Positions 24,226-35,000 of a stretch of DNA of 64,000 bases are shown in pieces. The DNA is from Zoroaster sp. YZ-2022 (taxonomy: Eukaryota; Echinodermata; Asteroidea; Forcipulatida; Zoroasteridae): contig CM055837.1 in the NCBI GenBank assembly GCA_029582265.1, forward strand, positions 15,846,369 through 15,910,368, written 5' to 3'. Both the position numbers and the translations under genes were made by a program. The notes below the pieces were generated by a model. The model was not told the origin of the DNA. It searched no databases and saw nothing but the letters and a program-made list of their open reading frames with translations. The number at the start of each line of letters is the position of its first letter. Within the stretch, counting starts at the first letter, position 1.

Positions 24226-24920
24226 CTTATGTTTTTCTTTATATTTCTCTACCGATTTGGTAATTCCCTTAATATTAAGGGAATAAATGTTTGTCGTGCG
24301 GTCATTACCGCAGGTTACTGACCGGTCGGTTTTGGGTGTGGTCACGGACGATAAGGACCGAGCCGAAAGCTCAAAACCGGTCATTATCCTGCGGTAAATA
24401 CCATTTAGCTTAATTGTTGGAGTTAATTACTTAAACTCATTAAGTAACACACACTTTTCATGTTTCTCACTCAACATTAGTAAGTAAAATCAACAAAAAT
24501 ACGTAATATTTAATTAACACCATTTTCATTTTTTAATTAACTGAAACAATGTAGCTTACATTTACAAATCAATATAGAAATATTACTTATTAAATCATGA
24601 AAATTACAATAAAACCAATAAACCACTTTTAAAAATATATATTAAACAAATTCTCAAACAAATCACCTCAAATTGGATAAATATTTTCACCAAAATACCA
24701 CATTAAAATACATTAATTTGATAACATTTAAAAACTAAAATTTCTGTTGTTTATAGCCTTAGGCTTTTTATTTATTACGAAGATTTCAATCCTAAAAACA
24801 CTATACAACTAAGGCCAAAACAACAATTATCTCGTTTCTGGTCTCCCCGCACGTCGTCCGCCCGTTGGCATTTTTAATTTCTTTTTCTTGCTATGAAACG
24901 ATGTCCAATTACAGCTATAT
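24226..24920. other. AT-rich intergenic DNA
   Basis: 24290-24395 holds an imperfect inverted repeat (gtcattaccgcaggttactg against cggtcattatcctgcggtaa) with a relative at 32430-32535. The rest is A/T-rich without signal. Confidence 0.45.
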
Positions 24921-25276
24921 GGAGTGTCGTGGCCGAGCGGTCTAGCTTACCGGACAGAAGTTCTGGTGTTAGCAGCAGAATGTGGGTTCGAATCCCGGCC
25001 GTGACACTTGTGTCCTTGAGCAAGACACTTAACCATAATTGCTTCTCTCCACCCAGGGGTTAAATGGGTACCTATGACGACAGAGTTGGTTGATTAGCAC
25101 TATATGCGCTGTAATGGCAGCAATTGAGCTGTATACTCCCCAGGGAGCTGAGATGGTTTCAGGAATGATTTATGAGCCTTATGAGCCTTATGAGCAGGGG
25201 TAATAATATAATGCGCCTTGAGCACCACTCAGTTGGTGGATACGTGCGCTATATAAGTCCACACATTATTATTATA
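24921..25276 (+). mobile_element. tRNA-derived SINE, copy 2 (best preserved)
   Basis: Head ggagtgtcgtggccgagcgg with B box gtgggttcgaatcccggcc; complete body and attattattat tail. A Leu/Ser-type tRNA origin is suggested by the long variable-arm spacing. Confidence 0.9.
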
Positions 25277-28024
25277 TACTGTGTTTAAACGACTTTTAAC
25301 CCGATGATGAACGTTTGCCTGATTTGTGAGGCCTCTCTTTACCACCAAACTTTGTATATGGGAAATTTGGTCCCCGCGTATACAATGTATCACGTATTTC
25401 CCTGTTAGAAAAACAAACAAACAAACAAACAAACAAACAAACAAAACATGTTCAAAAGTATTTTGACTTAATCATAAATCCACTTTTCCTGATTTTTTCC
25501 GACCAATCAGATTGTTCCGTCCACTTTTGGACTAATTCGCAATAGGGTATGTACAAACCGCACCGACGAACAGCATTCCCAGTCTGTGATCGAAGGTTAA
25601 TGTCGGAGGTTAATACATGCACAAGAGGGCGCTATCCCAATATACGGCTCTGCGGCTTCAGGCAGACAAAAAACCACGATCACACTGACAGACTTGGAAC
25701 CAAGTCTATATTCCTGCATGCTTGTAGACTAAAGAGGGCGCTAGTGTCAGCCATTTTTCCGATCCGTCGACCACCACCACCGTCGACGTCGCGTCCCGGC
25801 GTACAAAATTAAATCAATTAAACAATACAGCCGTCACAGGTAGGTGGGTACGGTACTATACTAATATAGGCGCGGTGTACATCTACATCTACGCTGCTGG
25901 TACTCAGCAAAGTCCACTTCTGGATGTTAATGCTATTAGTTACTGGTATTAGGTGAAGCTTAAGGTACATGATGTGAAGCAGGGGTATTTGCGTACATGT
26001 ATGCATGGAGGAAGAAAAAGTTTTCTTCCTCCATGATGTATGTATGTATCGATCAAACAATAGCACTCCATTGTTTAGGTATGTGCGTATCCCACGCATT
26101 GTCGCAAATCTTTTTGGCCGCGGCCTCAATCTCGGGTTGAATCGCCGTGGCGAAGACACCGTGGAGATAGCGCTTTGTAACGTTTCGCTGAGGCCGTTCT
26201 TTTTGACATACCCAGCTAGGACAGTAGGAGCTTTTTTTTCGAAGACGTAGATCAAATATTCTACTTCAACCTCGTTCTCAAATTTTCTGAATGCGGCATC
26301 TAGAAGTTTCCAAAAACAATTCTCGAAATTTGGGTTCGCTCTTGCTCATCAAAACCATCGACGATTTACCAAAAGTTGAGTAAAATACCTTATCAAACCA
26401 CAATAATAATTTTTCTGTACTTGTTTTCTACCTCTTGGCATATTTTGACGGCGATTGGACGATTCGCAGTTACGTTTTTTGATTCACAGAAATTGATGTC
26501 AATCAAAGATTGTATTGCGCCGCGTTCAGCACGCTACATTGTGTACCATTTTTGATGTCAACAAAACGAACGTTCAATCGGCGGAATTTTCAGTCCGATA
26601 AATCGTCCGTTTAAACCTAATAATATACATCGGCGTAACACAATAATATTAGTTCTCACAACTTATTTCATTTTTTTCATCTTTCCAGTCCAATATCATT
26701 TATTATTTTTTCTAATGTTTAATTAAATCAGGGATAAGAATTTCTCGCGGATTTCAGTATAAATATATAAAAATCCTCATATTTTGAGTAATTTGAATGT
26801 TTTTTTTTTTTTTAAATTTATTTTCATTATTTTGTTTCATATATACAGTCCAATATAATTTATAAATTGTTCTAATATTTAATTAAATCAGGGATGAGAA
26901 TCTTTCGAAGATTTCAGTGTAAAAATATGAAAATAATCCTCAAATTTGAGTAATTTTTTTTCTCCATTTAAAAAAAAAATTTATTTCTTTATTTTTTTAA
27001 CACATTTTTTTTGTATTTCTTATTTGTAAATCAGCACTACAAAACAAACTAATCATTGAATTAGCCTGGAAATAGGTTATTATTCTTCCTCTTTTCCCAA
27101 GCATTCCAGTGATACCAACCTTTTGAAAATCGGACAAGAATTAAGAGAGTTAGATATGGAATCTGAGAAAATCTAGGAAACGGGTCACAAGTCAAATTTA
27201 CATTTCTTTTGTTTTTCCTTATAAAATAATTGCCATTTACAGGCCTAAAATTGCCGGATTCAACATGTCATAACTTCCTTATTTTTGGTCACAGGAAGAT
27301 GATCCTTATATCATTGTAATCGTCTATTCAAGACCTTGACAATGATACCAGTTGTATTGGAATCTGTTGATTTAGAAAATTTTTGTCACATAGCTACATT
27401 GTTAATCAAGTCAACCCATGACGACATGGATGGTAATGTTGAGCATTAATTTGATGAGAATTTCCCCGTTATTGCCAGTCTTGCCGGGGAGCAAGAGCAA
27501 GAGTAAGACAAGAATTATCCCCACTGACGGGTAGAATGTCGTATCCGGCCGCCACTATTTCTCACTCATTATAACCAATAATGGTATCTTACCTGCTCAG
27601 TAAGGTCGAGAACATCATGACATATGAATGATGATGGTCATGAAGTTTAGATGATTCTACATATTTTTTTTCATGAAAAAAATCAAGCATTTTTGGTGTA
27701 CGGTGACTGCGGAACAGCAATCAATGTGGATGCCATGTTTGTTTCCTCAGTCATGTCAGTCTGATCTTGTCACCTCCCCCCCAAAAATCCAGTGGCCAAT
27801 CCGGTTATCGTACATGCGCAGTGGCAACTAAGAACGGATCCTTCTATTTTCTAAGTGGGTAGGTCAATGCTAAAATTAATGGAAAGCACAGATATTAGCG
27901 TGCCCGGGAAATACACGTGGCATTTGAAATAATGCAATTTGACACATGAATTGTTTGCCCACTGTTTGTCGCTCCAACATAATGACTACATTAAATCATG
28001 GCCACCATGAGTAAATGTACTGGC
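25277..28024. other. Intergenic; CpG-rich patch and AT-rich duplication
   Basis: A caaa microsatellite lies at 25410-25445. 25735-25805 is CpG-rich (gtcgaccaccaccaccgtcg), a possible promoter between divergent SCAF8 and MANEA, unproved. 26003-26036 is a near-perfect hairpin. 26690-26800 and 26848-26955 are diverged copies of each other. Confidence 0.4.
26053..26300 (-). pseudogene. Unrecognised coding-like segment, frame interrupted
   Basis: One frame gives FRKFENEVEVEYLIYVFEKK then APTVLAGYVKKNGLSETLQ. After a frame change it continues FATAIQPEIEAAAKKICDNA, WDTHIPKQWSAIV and a stop at 26053. Balanced composition and helical pattern suggest decayed protein-coding DNA, perhaps with the shift at an 8-A run. 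No family recognised. Confidence 0.3.
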
Positions 28025-28345
28025 TTTTTTTAAAGGGAAAGAATGTCCAAATGTCGTCATACGGGTGTATTTTCAAGATAGTTTTCATTCGTGATTGTCG
28101 AGGATTTTTTTTAAAGGGAAAGAAAGTCCGAATGTCGTCATAAGGGTGTATTTTCATAATAGTTTTCATTCGTGATTGTTGAGGATTTTTTTAAAGGGAA
28201 AGAAAGTCCGAATGTCGTCATAAGGGTGTATTTTCATAATAGTTTTCATTCGTGATTGTTGAGGATTTTTTTAAAGGGAAAGAAAGTCCGAATGTCGTCA
28301 TAAGGGTGTATTTTCAAGATTTCATTCGTGGTTGATGAGGATTCA
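28025..28345. repeat. 80-bp tandem array, 4 copies
   Basis: Unit: tttaaagggaaagaaagtcc, gaatgtcgtcataagggtgt, attttcataatagttttcat, tcgtgattgttgaggat. Copies 2 and 3 are almost identical; the first and last are diverged. Confidence 0.9.
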
Positions 28346-28499
28346 TCATAAATTCATCAACATGAATTGAAAATATTATTAAAGGTTTCTTTATTTACAC
28401 AACGATTAGCCTACATAATAATGTTTATTTCTGTCTTTTGATTTATTGGGTTGCTTTCCGCCTAAGCGGTAGCCTGTGCTGGGGAGGCTGGCGCTGATC

Positions 28500-28739
28500 T
28501 TAAAAGCGCTGCCGGCGGATACTACAAGTACGGGACCTCTGGCGGCACCTCCGGTTGTGACACCGCCAAGCAAACCCGTCGCCCCGGTCTGCTGACAAGG
28601 GATGCCGGCAGTATCGACACTCCGGTGCACCAGCAATGAGGCCCCGTTCCTTGCAGAAATCTGCCATTGACATGTGGGTTTTCAAAAGCCTCCCCAGCAA
28701 CTTCGCAATATTCCAATAAGTTGAACTCATATTGTACAT
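28500..28739 (-). pseudogene. Merlin/IS1595-like transposase zinc-ribbon fragment
   Basis: The frame reads MSMADFCKERGLIAGAPE, CRYCRHPLSADRGDGFAWRC and HNRRCRQRSRTCSIRRQRF, then stop. A CxxC-x15-C-x4-C zinc ribbon with an RGL...DGxxWRC...SIRR pattern is typical of the N-terminus of Merlin (ISXO2/IS1595-like) transposases. The DDE domain is absent, so this is a remnant, or one exon of an unrecognised gene. Confidence 0.55.
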
Positions 28740-29427
28740 ACGAAGTGGATAAAGAGTACTGATTGACTGTACTTATACACTTGAACACTTTGAGAACAAT
28801 GGACGGCAGCTTTCAATGGTTCTCATTCAGAACTTGGTATTTTTTCCTTACACACCCTTGTCTGTTTCCCATGGAATAGTCCAAAGAAATTCACACATAT
28901 TACATCATGACATCTGCTAACTTTATTCAGTAACTTATAAATATTCAACTTATAAATATTCAAATTCATTGTCAGTAAATAATTGTCTGCATCAATCCTT
29001 CTCGCAGCGCGAGCAAAAAAGTGGGTCGAGTTGTCACATAAAGGGTCGAGTTGTCACGAGGGTCGAGTTGTCACGAGGTCGCGTTGTCTCGTGGCTCGAG
29101 TTGTCTGTGTTGAGTTGTCACAAGAGTTGAGATGTCTTATGACCCCCAGGGGCGTGTTTTCGCGACCCTAACCAGAAACTTGTTTCCGACGTCATATTCT
29201 TGACCAGAAACAAGACGACATAGCTACGCGAAAACGCGAACGTAACCAGAAAATTGTTTTCAGTTTGCGACGTGTTCAATCATCAACGTTTCTCAAAATA
29301 TACGGTGTAATTCAAATTTTTGCAAAATAGAACTTACTCGTAATAAACTTGAAAGATATACTGGTATACGAACAATCATTTCATCATGTTTTAACAAATA
29401 ATTAACAAAACTTTCGTTAGTTTTTAC
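28740..29427. other. Intergenic; gtcgagttgtcac repeats
   Basis: 29025-29125 has about six imperfect copies of gggtcgagttgtcac. 29155-29265 has two inverted cgcga...accagaaac pieces. No gene seen. Confidence 0.5.
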
Positions 29428-29568
29428 GAAGCAATTATGGTTAAATGTCTTGCTCAAGGACACAAGCACCGTGACCGGCCAGGCCGGGATTTGAATCCAC
29501 ATTATGATGCCACCAGAACTTGAATCCGATGCACTAGACCGCTCAGCCATGACACTCCACACGACACT
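29428..29568 (-). mobile_element. tRNA-derived SINE, truncated (head only), copy 3
   Basis: Minus strand: tRNA-like head with B box and the gtgtccttgagcaagacatt segment. The body and tail are missing. Confidence 0.75.
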
Positions 29569-30116
29569 CCACGACACTGGACCTGTAATATAATGAGTCA
29601 AGGTGCAACGGTCTCCGTTGCCCTGGGCCTGGCCTTGGTGTCCCTTGAAAAATGTTGCTATTTGATAGACATTCTGATATTCTAATGGAAGTGCTTTTTA
29701 CTCGGGAAAAGTGGACTTGCCCCTGTCATGCCCAACTATAGAATCAGTCCCAACTAGGATTGGGACAGGCCCAACTGCATTGTTGTATTGTACGTCCACC
29801 TGCAACTCTACAGTTAGCCCAACTTTAAGGCTGTGCCGGATATCTGGGTACCTGGGTACCTGGGTACCTGGGTACCTGGGTACCCTGTCATTACCCAGTT
29901 ACATTTTTCGCTTCCAATTACCCTTCTTAAAAATCCGACTGAACATTTAAATCGCACAAATGGAACTGTGACTTTTTTGTTAACAAATTTTTTTTGGGGG
30001 AATGGGGATGCTACGAGTCGTTTTTGATATAGAGGCGGGAAATGATTACAGTAATTCCACACTTATTGTGGCTCAAGAGAAATAATAAAACAAGAAATTT
30101 GATACATTCAGGATTA
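29569..30116. other. Intergenic; tgggtacc repeats and possible hAT end
   Basis: 29845-29885 is a short tandem ctgggtacctgggtacc. ggctgtgccggatatc at 29830 resembles the ends of the hAT elements at 42307 and 49343. A complementary gggtatccg end lies near 31040-31090, so an old hAT may enclose the two TTAA elements between. Confidence 0.4.
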
Positions 30117-30719
30117 TTAACCCTCCTATAAAAATTGCAGTTTTGGGCCTAGAAACTGCACCTTTCAAAACCCATCAGCCGGAGGGTTTTGAAAGGTTAT
30201 GTAGTTGCTTCACTATGCACTACACTGGCAGGTTTTGAAAGGTGGTGTAGATATATACTGCCATATGTACTATGCATAGTTTGTGTACATAACTGTTTAC
30301 TGTTAGTCACTGCACATTTCAAATCCCTTTGGCAAGTAATAGACTGGTGATAGATGTGTATATCTTAGGGATTACTGTTTATGTACAGGGTAGCTCAGGC
30401 ACCTTCTGAAAGGTTTTGACAGTTGGATGAACTTTATTGAGGATTACATAGCTTTACTTTAAGACTTAGTGCCAATACCTTTCCAAACCTTCCAACATGT
30501 TTTGGCATGTAGGTGTACTTGCTACAGACTTAGCTTACTTTATGACTTAGTATCAGCACCTTTCAAAACCCTCCAAACCCTCCAAAGGGTTTTGGCATGT
30601 GGATGTACTTACTATACAAGTGTTATGACATGCATTGGCAGGTTAATGCTGTGGGCCCTATGCTTATTACACAGTGCAAATTTGGCAGGTTTTGGCATGT
30701 ACAGTAACAGGAGGGTTAA
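30117..30719. mobile_element. TTAA-CCCT element, ttttgaaagg family
   Basis: TTAACCCTCCTATAA ... AACAGGAGGGTTAA. The interior repeats aaaccc/gggttt-type ggttttgaaaggt words in both orientations. It shares its right TTAA with the next element. Confidence 0.82.
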
Positions 30720-31016
30720 CCCTAACCCTGCCAGATGCAGCACAGTGCATCAGGTGGAAAAGTCTGGTGCACTTTGATGCAAAATGCAACCACTAACTGC
30801 TGTGAACTTTGTAGCAATACTGATGGAAATTGAGGTCAAACCAGCTACTTGTACCACCACTGATATACACTATACACCCTTGACTGCCACACGCAGCAAA
30901 ATGCACAGCTACACTTTGCTGCACTCTGCAGCCAAGTCACTTTGACAAACATGCAATCTGATGCGTCTGGCAGGGTTTCTAGCCAAAATACCCTGGAGGG
31001 TTAGGGTTAGGGTTAA
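30716..31016. mobile_element. TTAA-CCCT element, CCCTGCCAG family, copy 2
   Basis: TTAACCCTAACCCTGCCAGA ... GGAGGGTTAGGGTTAGGGTTAA. Close relative of 11983-12287. Confidence 0.85.
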
Positions 31017-31422
31017 TGTGTTTTTACAAAATTGTTTACGGGTACCCGGGTATCCGAAGATTTCCAAATAATTTCGGGTATCCGTTTCCCGAAATAACTG
31101 AAAATACACCGACTTTAGTTGGGCCAATACCATAATTGGGATGTAACACCCCTATTAAGAATGAAATTCCAGGCCTGTGTGTGATAATGACATGTAATAA
31201 TTTGTATGTTTTATTGCAGTTAAAAAAAACGGCCAACCATGAACATCGTGAGATAGTCACTCGTACAGTATGATGAGTCTGCTGAATAGTATCTGAACAT
31301 CTACATGTACATACATAGCTGCTTAACTGAAGATATTTTCATTTACACACCACTGTACACCATCATAGTTACCATCAAGCAGGCAGTTTAAGATCAAATG
31401 AAAGTAGACACCACGTGATGAA
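31017..31422 (+). other. MANEA upstream region
   Basis: 406 bp before the MANEA start. No clear TATA box or CpG cluster; 31030-31110 looks like a transposon end. The MANEA transcription start is not determined. Confidence 0.4.
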
Positions 31423-32011
31423 ATGGTGTCGCGTAGATTCTTCAAGTCTCTGAAATGCATCGCCGCAATCATCATTGTCGTCTTTTTAATTGGGTGTTTC
31501 CTCGCCATCGGGAGCATCACGAAAGAAGAAACACGAAAAGATGACAGTTTTAAGAGACAGCAAGCTATATTTCAAGAAAGCTTGAAGTTGAAAGTTCAGG
31601 AGCTTAAAGATGTCAAGGCAGCTGGTCTTAATCAGACCGATGAACTCATTCAGAATCACTTTCCAATTCCTGAACTCGAGAACAAGCTACCAGCTGTACC
31701 TGGAATACGAACATCCACCCCAGTCCGGTTAAATCACTTTAATGTCAGTGCCTTTCCCCTACCAAACTATAATGTCCACATCTTCTATTATCCGTGGTAT
31801 GGGAACCCGAAATATGACGGAAAGTTTCTTCACTGGAATCACGACAGACTGCGTCACTGGGATAAAAAGCTTGCCAAGAAGTTTTCAACCAACCGTCATG
31901 CACCGCCAGATGACATAGGGGCCAGTTTTTATCCAAAGCTTGGTAGTTACAGTTCAAGAGATCCAAGTGTAATTGATCAACACATGAAGCAGCTGAGAAT
32001 TGCAGGGACTG
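31423..32011 (+). CDS. MANEA: MANEA exon 1: anchor, stem, start of GH99
   Basis: It begins MVSRRFFKSLKCIAAIIIVV and carries the membrane anchor, a lysine/glutamate-rich stem and the first GH99 strands up to MKQLRIAGT. The donor is ACTG/GTGAGA at 32012. A TTAA element begins about 20 bp beyond the donor. Confidence 0.95.
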
Positions 32012-35000
32012 GTGAGAAGTCTATTACTAATTTACCCTAACTCCCTAGGCCCATTTGCTTGCACATAACAAAATCCTCCAAAATCCTTCAGTAATAAAGC
32101 AAGCACATGACATGTATGTACACATGTGTTTCTAATCTGTGATACATGTACATGGCCAGGGACCCTCCCAATAAACAGTGTCCACTGACCCAAGCACTGA
32201 CCTTGCAATCACTACAACAAACATGGATGTACATGTACCATGGAAAGGCAAGTATGCCTAATAACCTCAATCCTCCAAAATCCTTCACTTTAGCAAAGAG
32301 CATGTAGCATGTAACCTCAATCGTTCAAAATCCTTCACTTTAGCAAAGAGTATGTAGCATGTAACCTCAATCCTTCAAAATCCTTCACTTTAGCAAAGAG
32401 GATTTTGGAGGATTTGGGAAGATTACGGTTAAGGGAATAAAAGTTCTACGCCTGGTCTTACCCAAGTGATAAAGACCGACTGAGCCGTAGTCAAGGTCCT
32501 TTATCACCTGTGGCCACAATCCTGCGGTAAACTGACCAAGCTTAAGTTTTTGTTTCCCATACATACATGTAAATCGCCCGAATGTTGGTGTCAAAATGTA
32601 AAAATGTTGTGGTTTTTGTTGCAAAATATAACACAAACAGAATCAGTTTCAACCATGTATTTGAGGACACAAGCGGACATAAGAACTCTAAGCAAGTTAC
32701 GGATTACAACTTCTACACTCTGATTGGCTAAAATTGTGCATCCAGCAAGTTGATTAACCCTAACCACCCCAAATCCTCCAAGGGGCAATTTTTGGGAAAA
32801 AAATCAGCACTGTTGGAAACTGGTACTTTCACCTCTTCAAATGGGACAAAATTACTACCTGGCAAGAAGTACAGGCCATACGTGCTGAATATGAAAGATC
32901 AACAAAAATGCATGGTGCATTTTAAAGATAAAGGCATTTTTCCAAAAGTGCAGTGATGGATTTTGGAGGATTCAGGAAGGTTCCTAGCCGGAATACCTAT
33001 AGGGGGTTAGGGTTCAGAAAGGTTCCTAGCCAGAATACTTATAGGGGGTTAGGGTTCAGGAAGGTTCCTAGCCAGAATACCTATAGGGGGTTAGGGTTAA
33101 GGAAGGTTCCTAGCCAGAATACCTATAGGGGGTTAGGGTTCAGGAAGGTTCCTAGACAGAATACCTATAGGGGTTTAGGGTTAAGGAAGGTTCCTAGCCA
33201 GAATACCTATAGGGGGTTAGGGTTCAGGAAGGTTCCTAGCCAGAATACCTATAGGGGGTTAGGGTTCAGGAAGGTTCCTAGACAGAATACCTATAGGGGT
33301 TTAGGGTTAAGGAAGGTTCCTAGCCAGAATACCTATAGGGGGTTAGGGTTCAGGAAGGTTCTTAGCCAGAATACCTATAGGGGGTTAGGGTTAAGGAAGG
33401 TTCCTAGCCAGAATACCTATAGGGGGTTAGGGTTCAGGAAGGTTCCTAGACAGAATACCTATAGGGGTTTAGGGTTAAGGAAGGTTCCTAGCCAGAATAC
33501 CTATAGGGGGTTAAGGTTAAGGAAGGTTCCTAGCCAGAATACCTAGGGGGTTTTGCACCTTTTCGGTTTGATCCTGCCACCATAAAACCAGTGGGGTGTC
33601 CCAAAGTAAACAATGCCCAGCTGAGTTAATCCCCTATAACGCCTCAAGCAAATAAGCTCCAGTCTATAGTGTCAGAATTACTGGAACGACTTTTATAATT
33701 GACCAGTATGGTCCCTGTACATGTACATGAGACCCTGATGTACATATGCACCAACAACATGTGTGACCCGCTCTGTGAAAATGAGTCAAGTCGCAAATTT
33801 GACAAATATACATTTCTATGTAGCTGGAAAGAGCACTTCGAATCTTGCGTAAAATGCCGATATCCAAGTTGGGTTTTACCGGCTAATCAAAGTACTTAAA
33901 CTCACTGATGTTAGCACTATTCATGAACATTTGTTCTTATCAACCCATGCCGTGGTTGTACGGTACGGTACCCAAGAGTAATGACGTATTCTAATATACA
34001 TTTCATTATCATTTTCTCCAAAATGCTCATCTGTACAAGTCTTTAACAGGTCATGTTTTCTGTCATATAATTTTGTTTGTGTGGTGCAGTATTTTTCAGC
34101 GTGGCGTGGCATTTTTCTATGCATGGCGGGTAACCCTGATTTTTTTTTCTTTCTTTTCGCGTGGTGCAAGTGCCATGCTTTACCATGTCTGGCGAGGCCG
34201 CTGGTTGAAATGAATGTACTTTTCCTAATACCAATGCTGTGCCTTCTCTTTAACGAGTCACTGAATGTTGGGACTTGACTCAAGTTGATGAAATTCTTGC
34301 GTCGGGTGATAAGCAATTGATTTAATTTTGCCCTATACACCAACGTGTGTATAGCACTGTATACTCAGTGCTTTCCAAGTGTCCGTGGAAAAAACTTCAC
34401 AGGCGACTCGGGCAGGATTTGAACCCACGAATGCTTACTCGTGCAGACATCTTAACCTCTCAACCACCAAGCTTGCCCGATGACGATTGGCTGGCTAGAA
34501 TCCTATATATCAGTGGGTTCTGCGATAGTTATAGGTTGATGAAACGTGGAACCTGGTGCCACCCGAGTCGCCTGTTTTTTCCACAGACACTCGGAAAGCA
34601 CCGAGTATATAGTGCTATACACACGTCGGTGTAGGGCAAAATTAAATTGGTCACAATGACTCAAGTCGAGTTTAAGTAACAGAAAATTGTGAGCCAAGGC
34701 GAGGCAAGTCATTGACTTGAGTTACTTCAACTCTGGCCTCGTCCCCAGAAACAGTGTCATGGACAGAAACTACAAGTTAAACCTGTTTGGAGAATTTTTT
34801 GAATGAAACTGAATGAATTATCACAATTTGTTAAATTTGCATGTGTTACTTCATCTATTTGTGTCTGTATTTCGTTTCTTTATAAATAAATTTGGAAATA
34901 ATTATTTAACCTACTCTTGTGAATTTCTTTAGGCGTGTTGGTGTTGTCATGGTACCCACCAAATAAGTCGGATGATGCTGGTTTCCCTAGTGATGACCTG

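Noticed and set aside
24921..25010. Genuine tRNA gene
   Set aside because: The tRNA-like head is continuous with a conserved SINE body shared by four other copies, and the acceptor stem does not close.
25722..25760. Start exon MADTSALFSLQACRN on the minus strand as the missing SCAF8 first exon
   Set aside because: No similarity to the SCAF4/8 N-terminus (M-x-A-V-x-x-F-N) and no donor in the right phase.
33000..33540. Telomere, because of repeated ggttagggtt
   Set aside because: The TTAGGG-like words are embedded in a 42-bp monomer and in TTAA element ends; no pure hexamer run exists.
32953..33546. 197-residue open frame with a 14-residue repeat
   Set aside because: It is the 42-bp array read in frame; the monomer is a non-coding transposon end found singly at 46583-46845.
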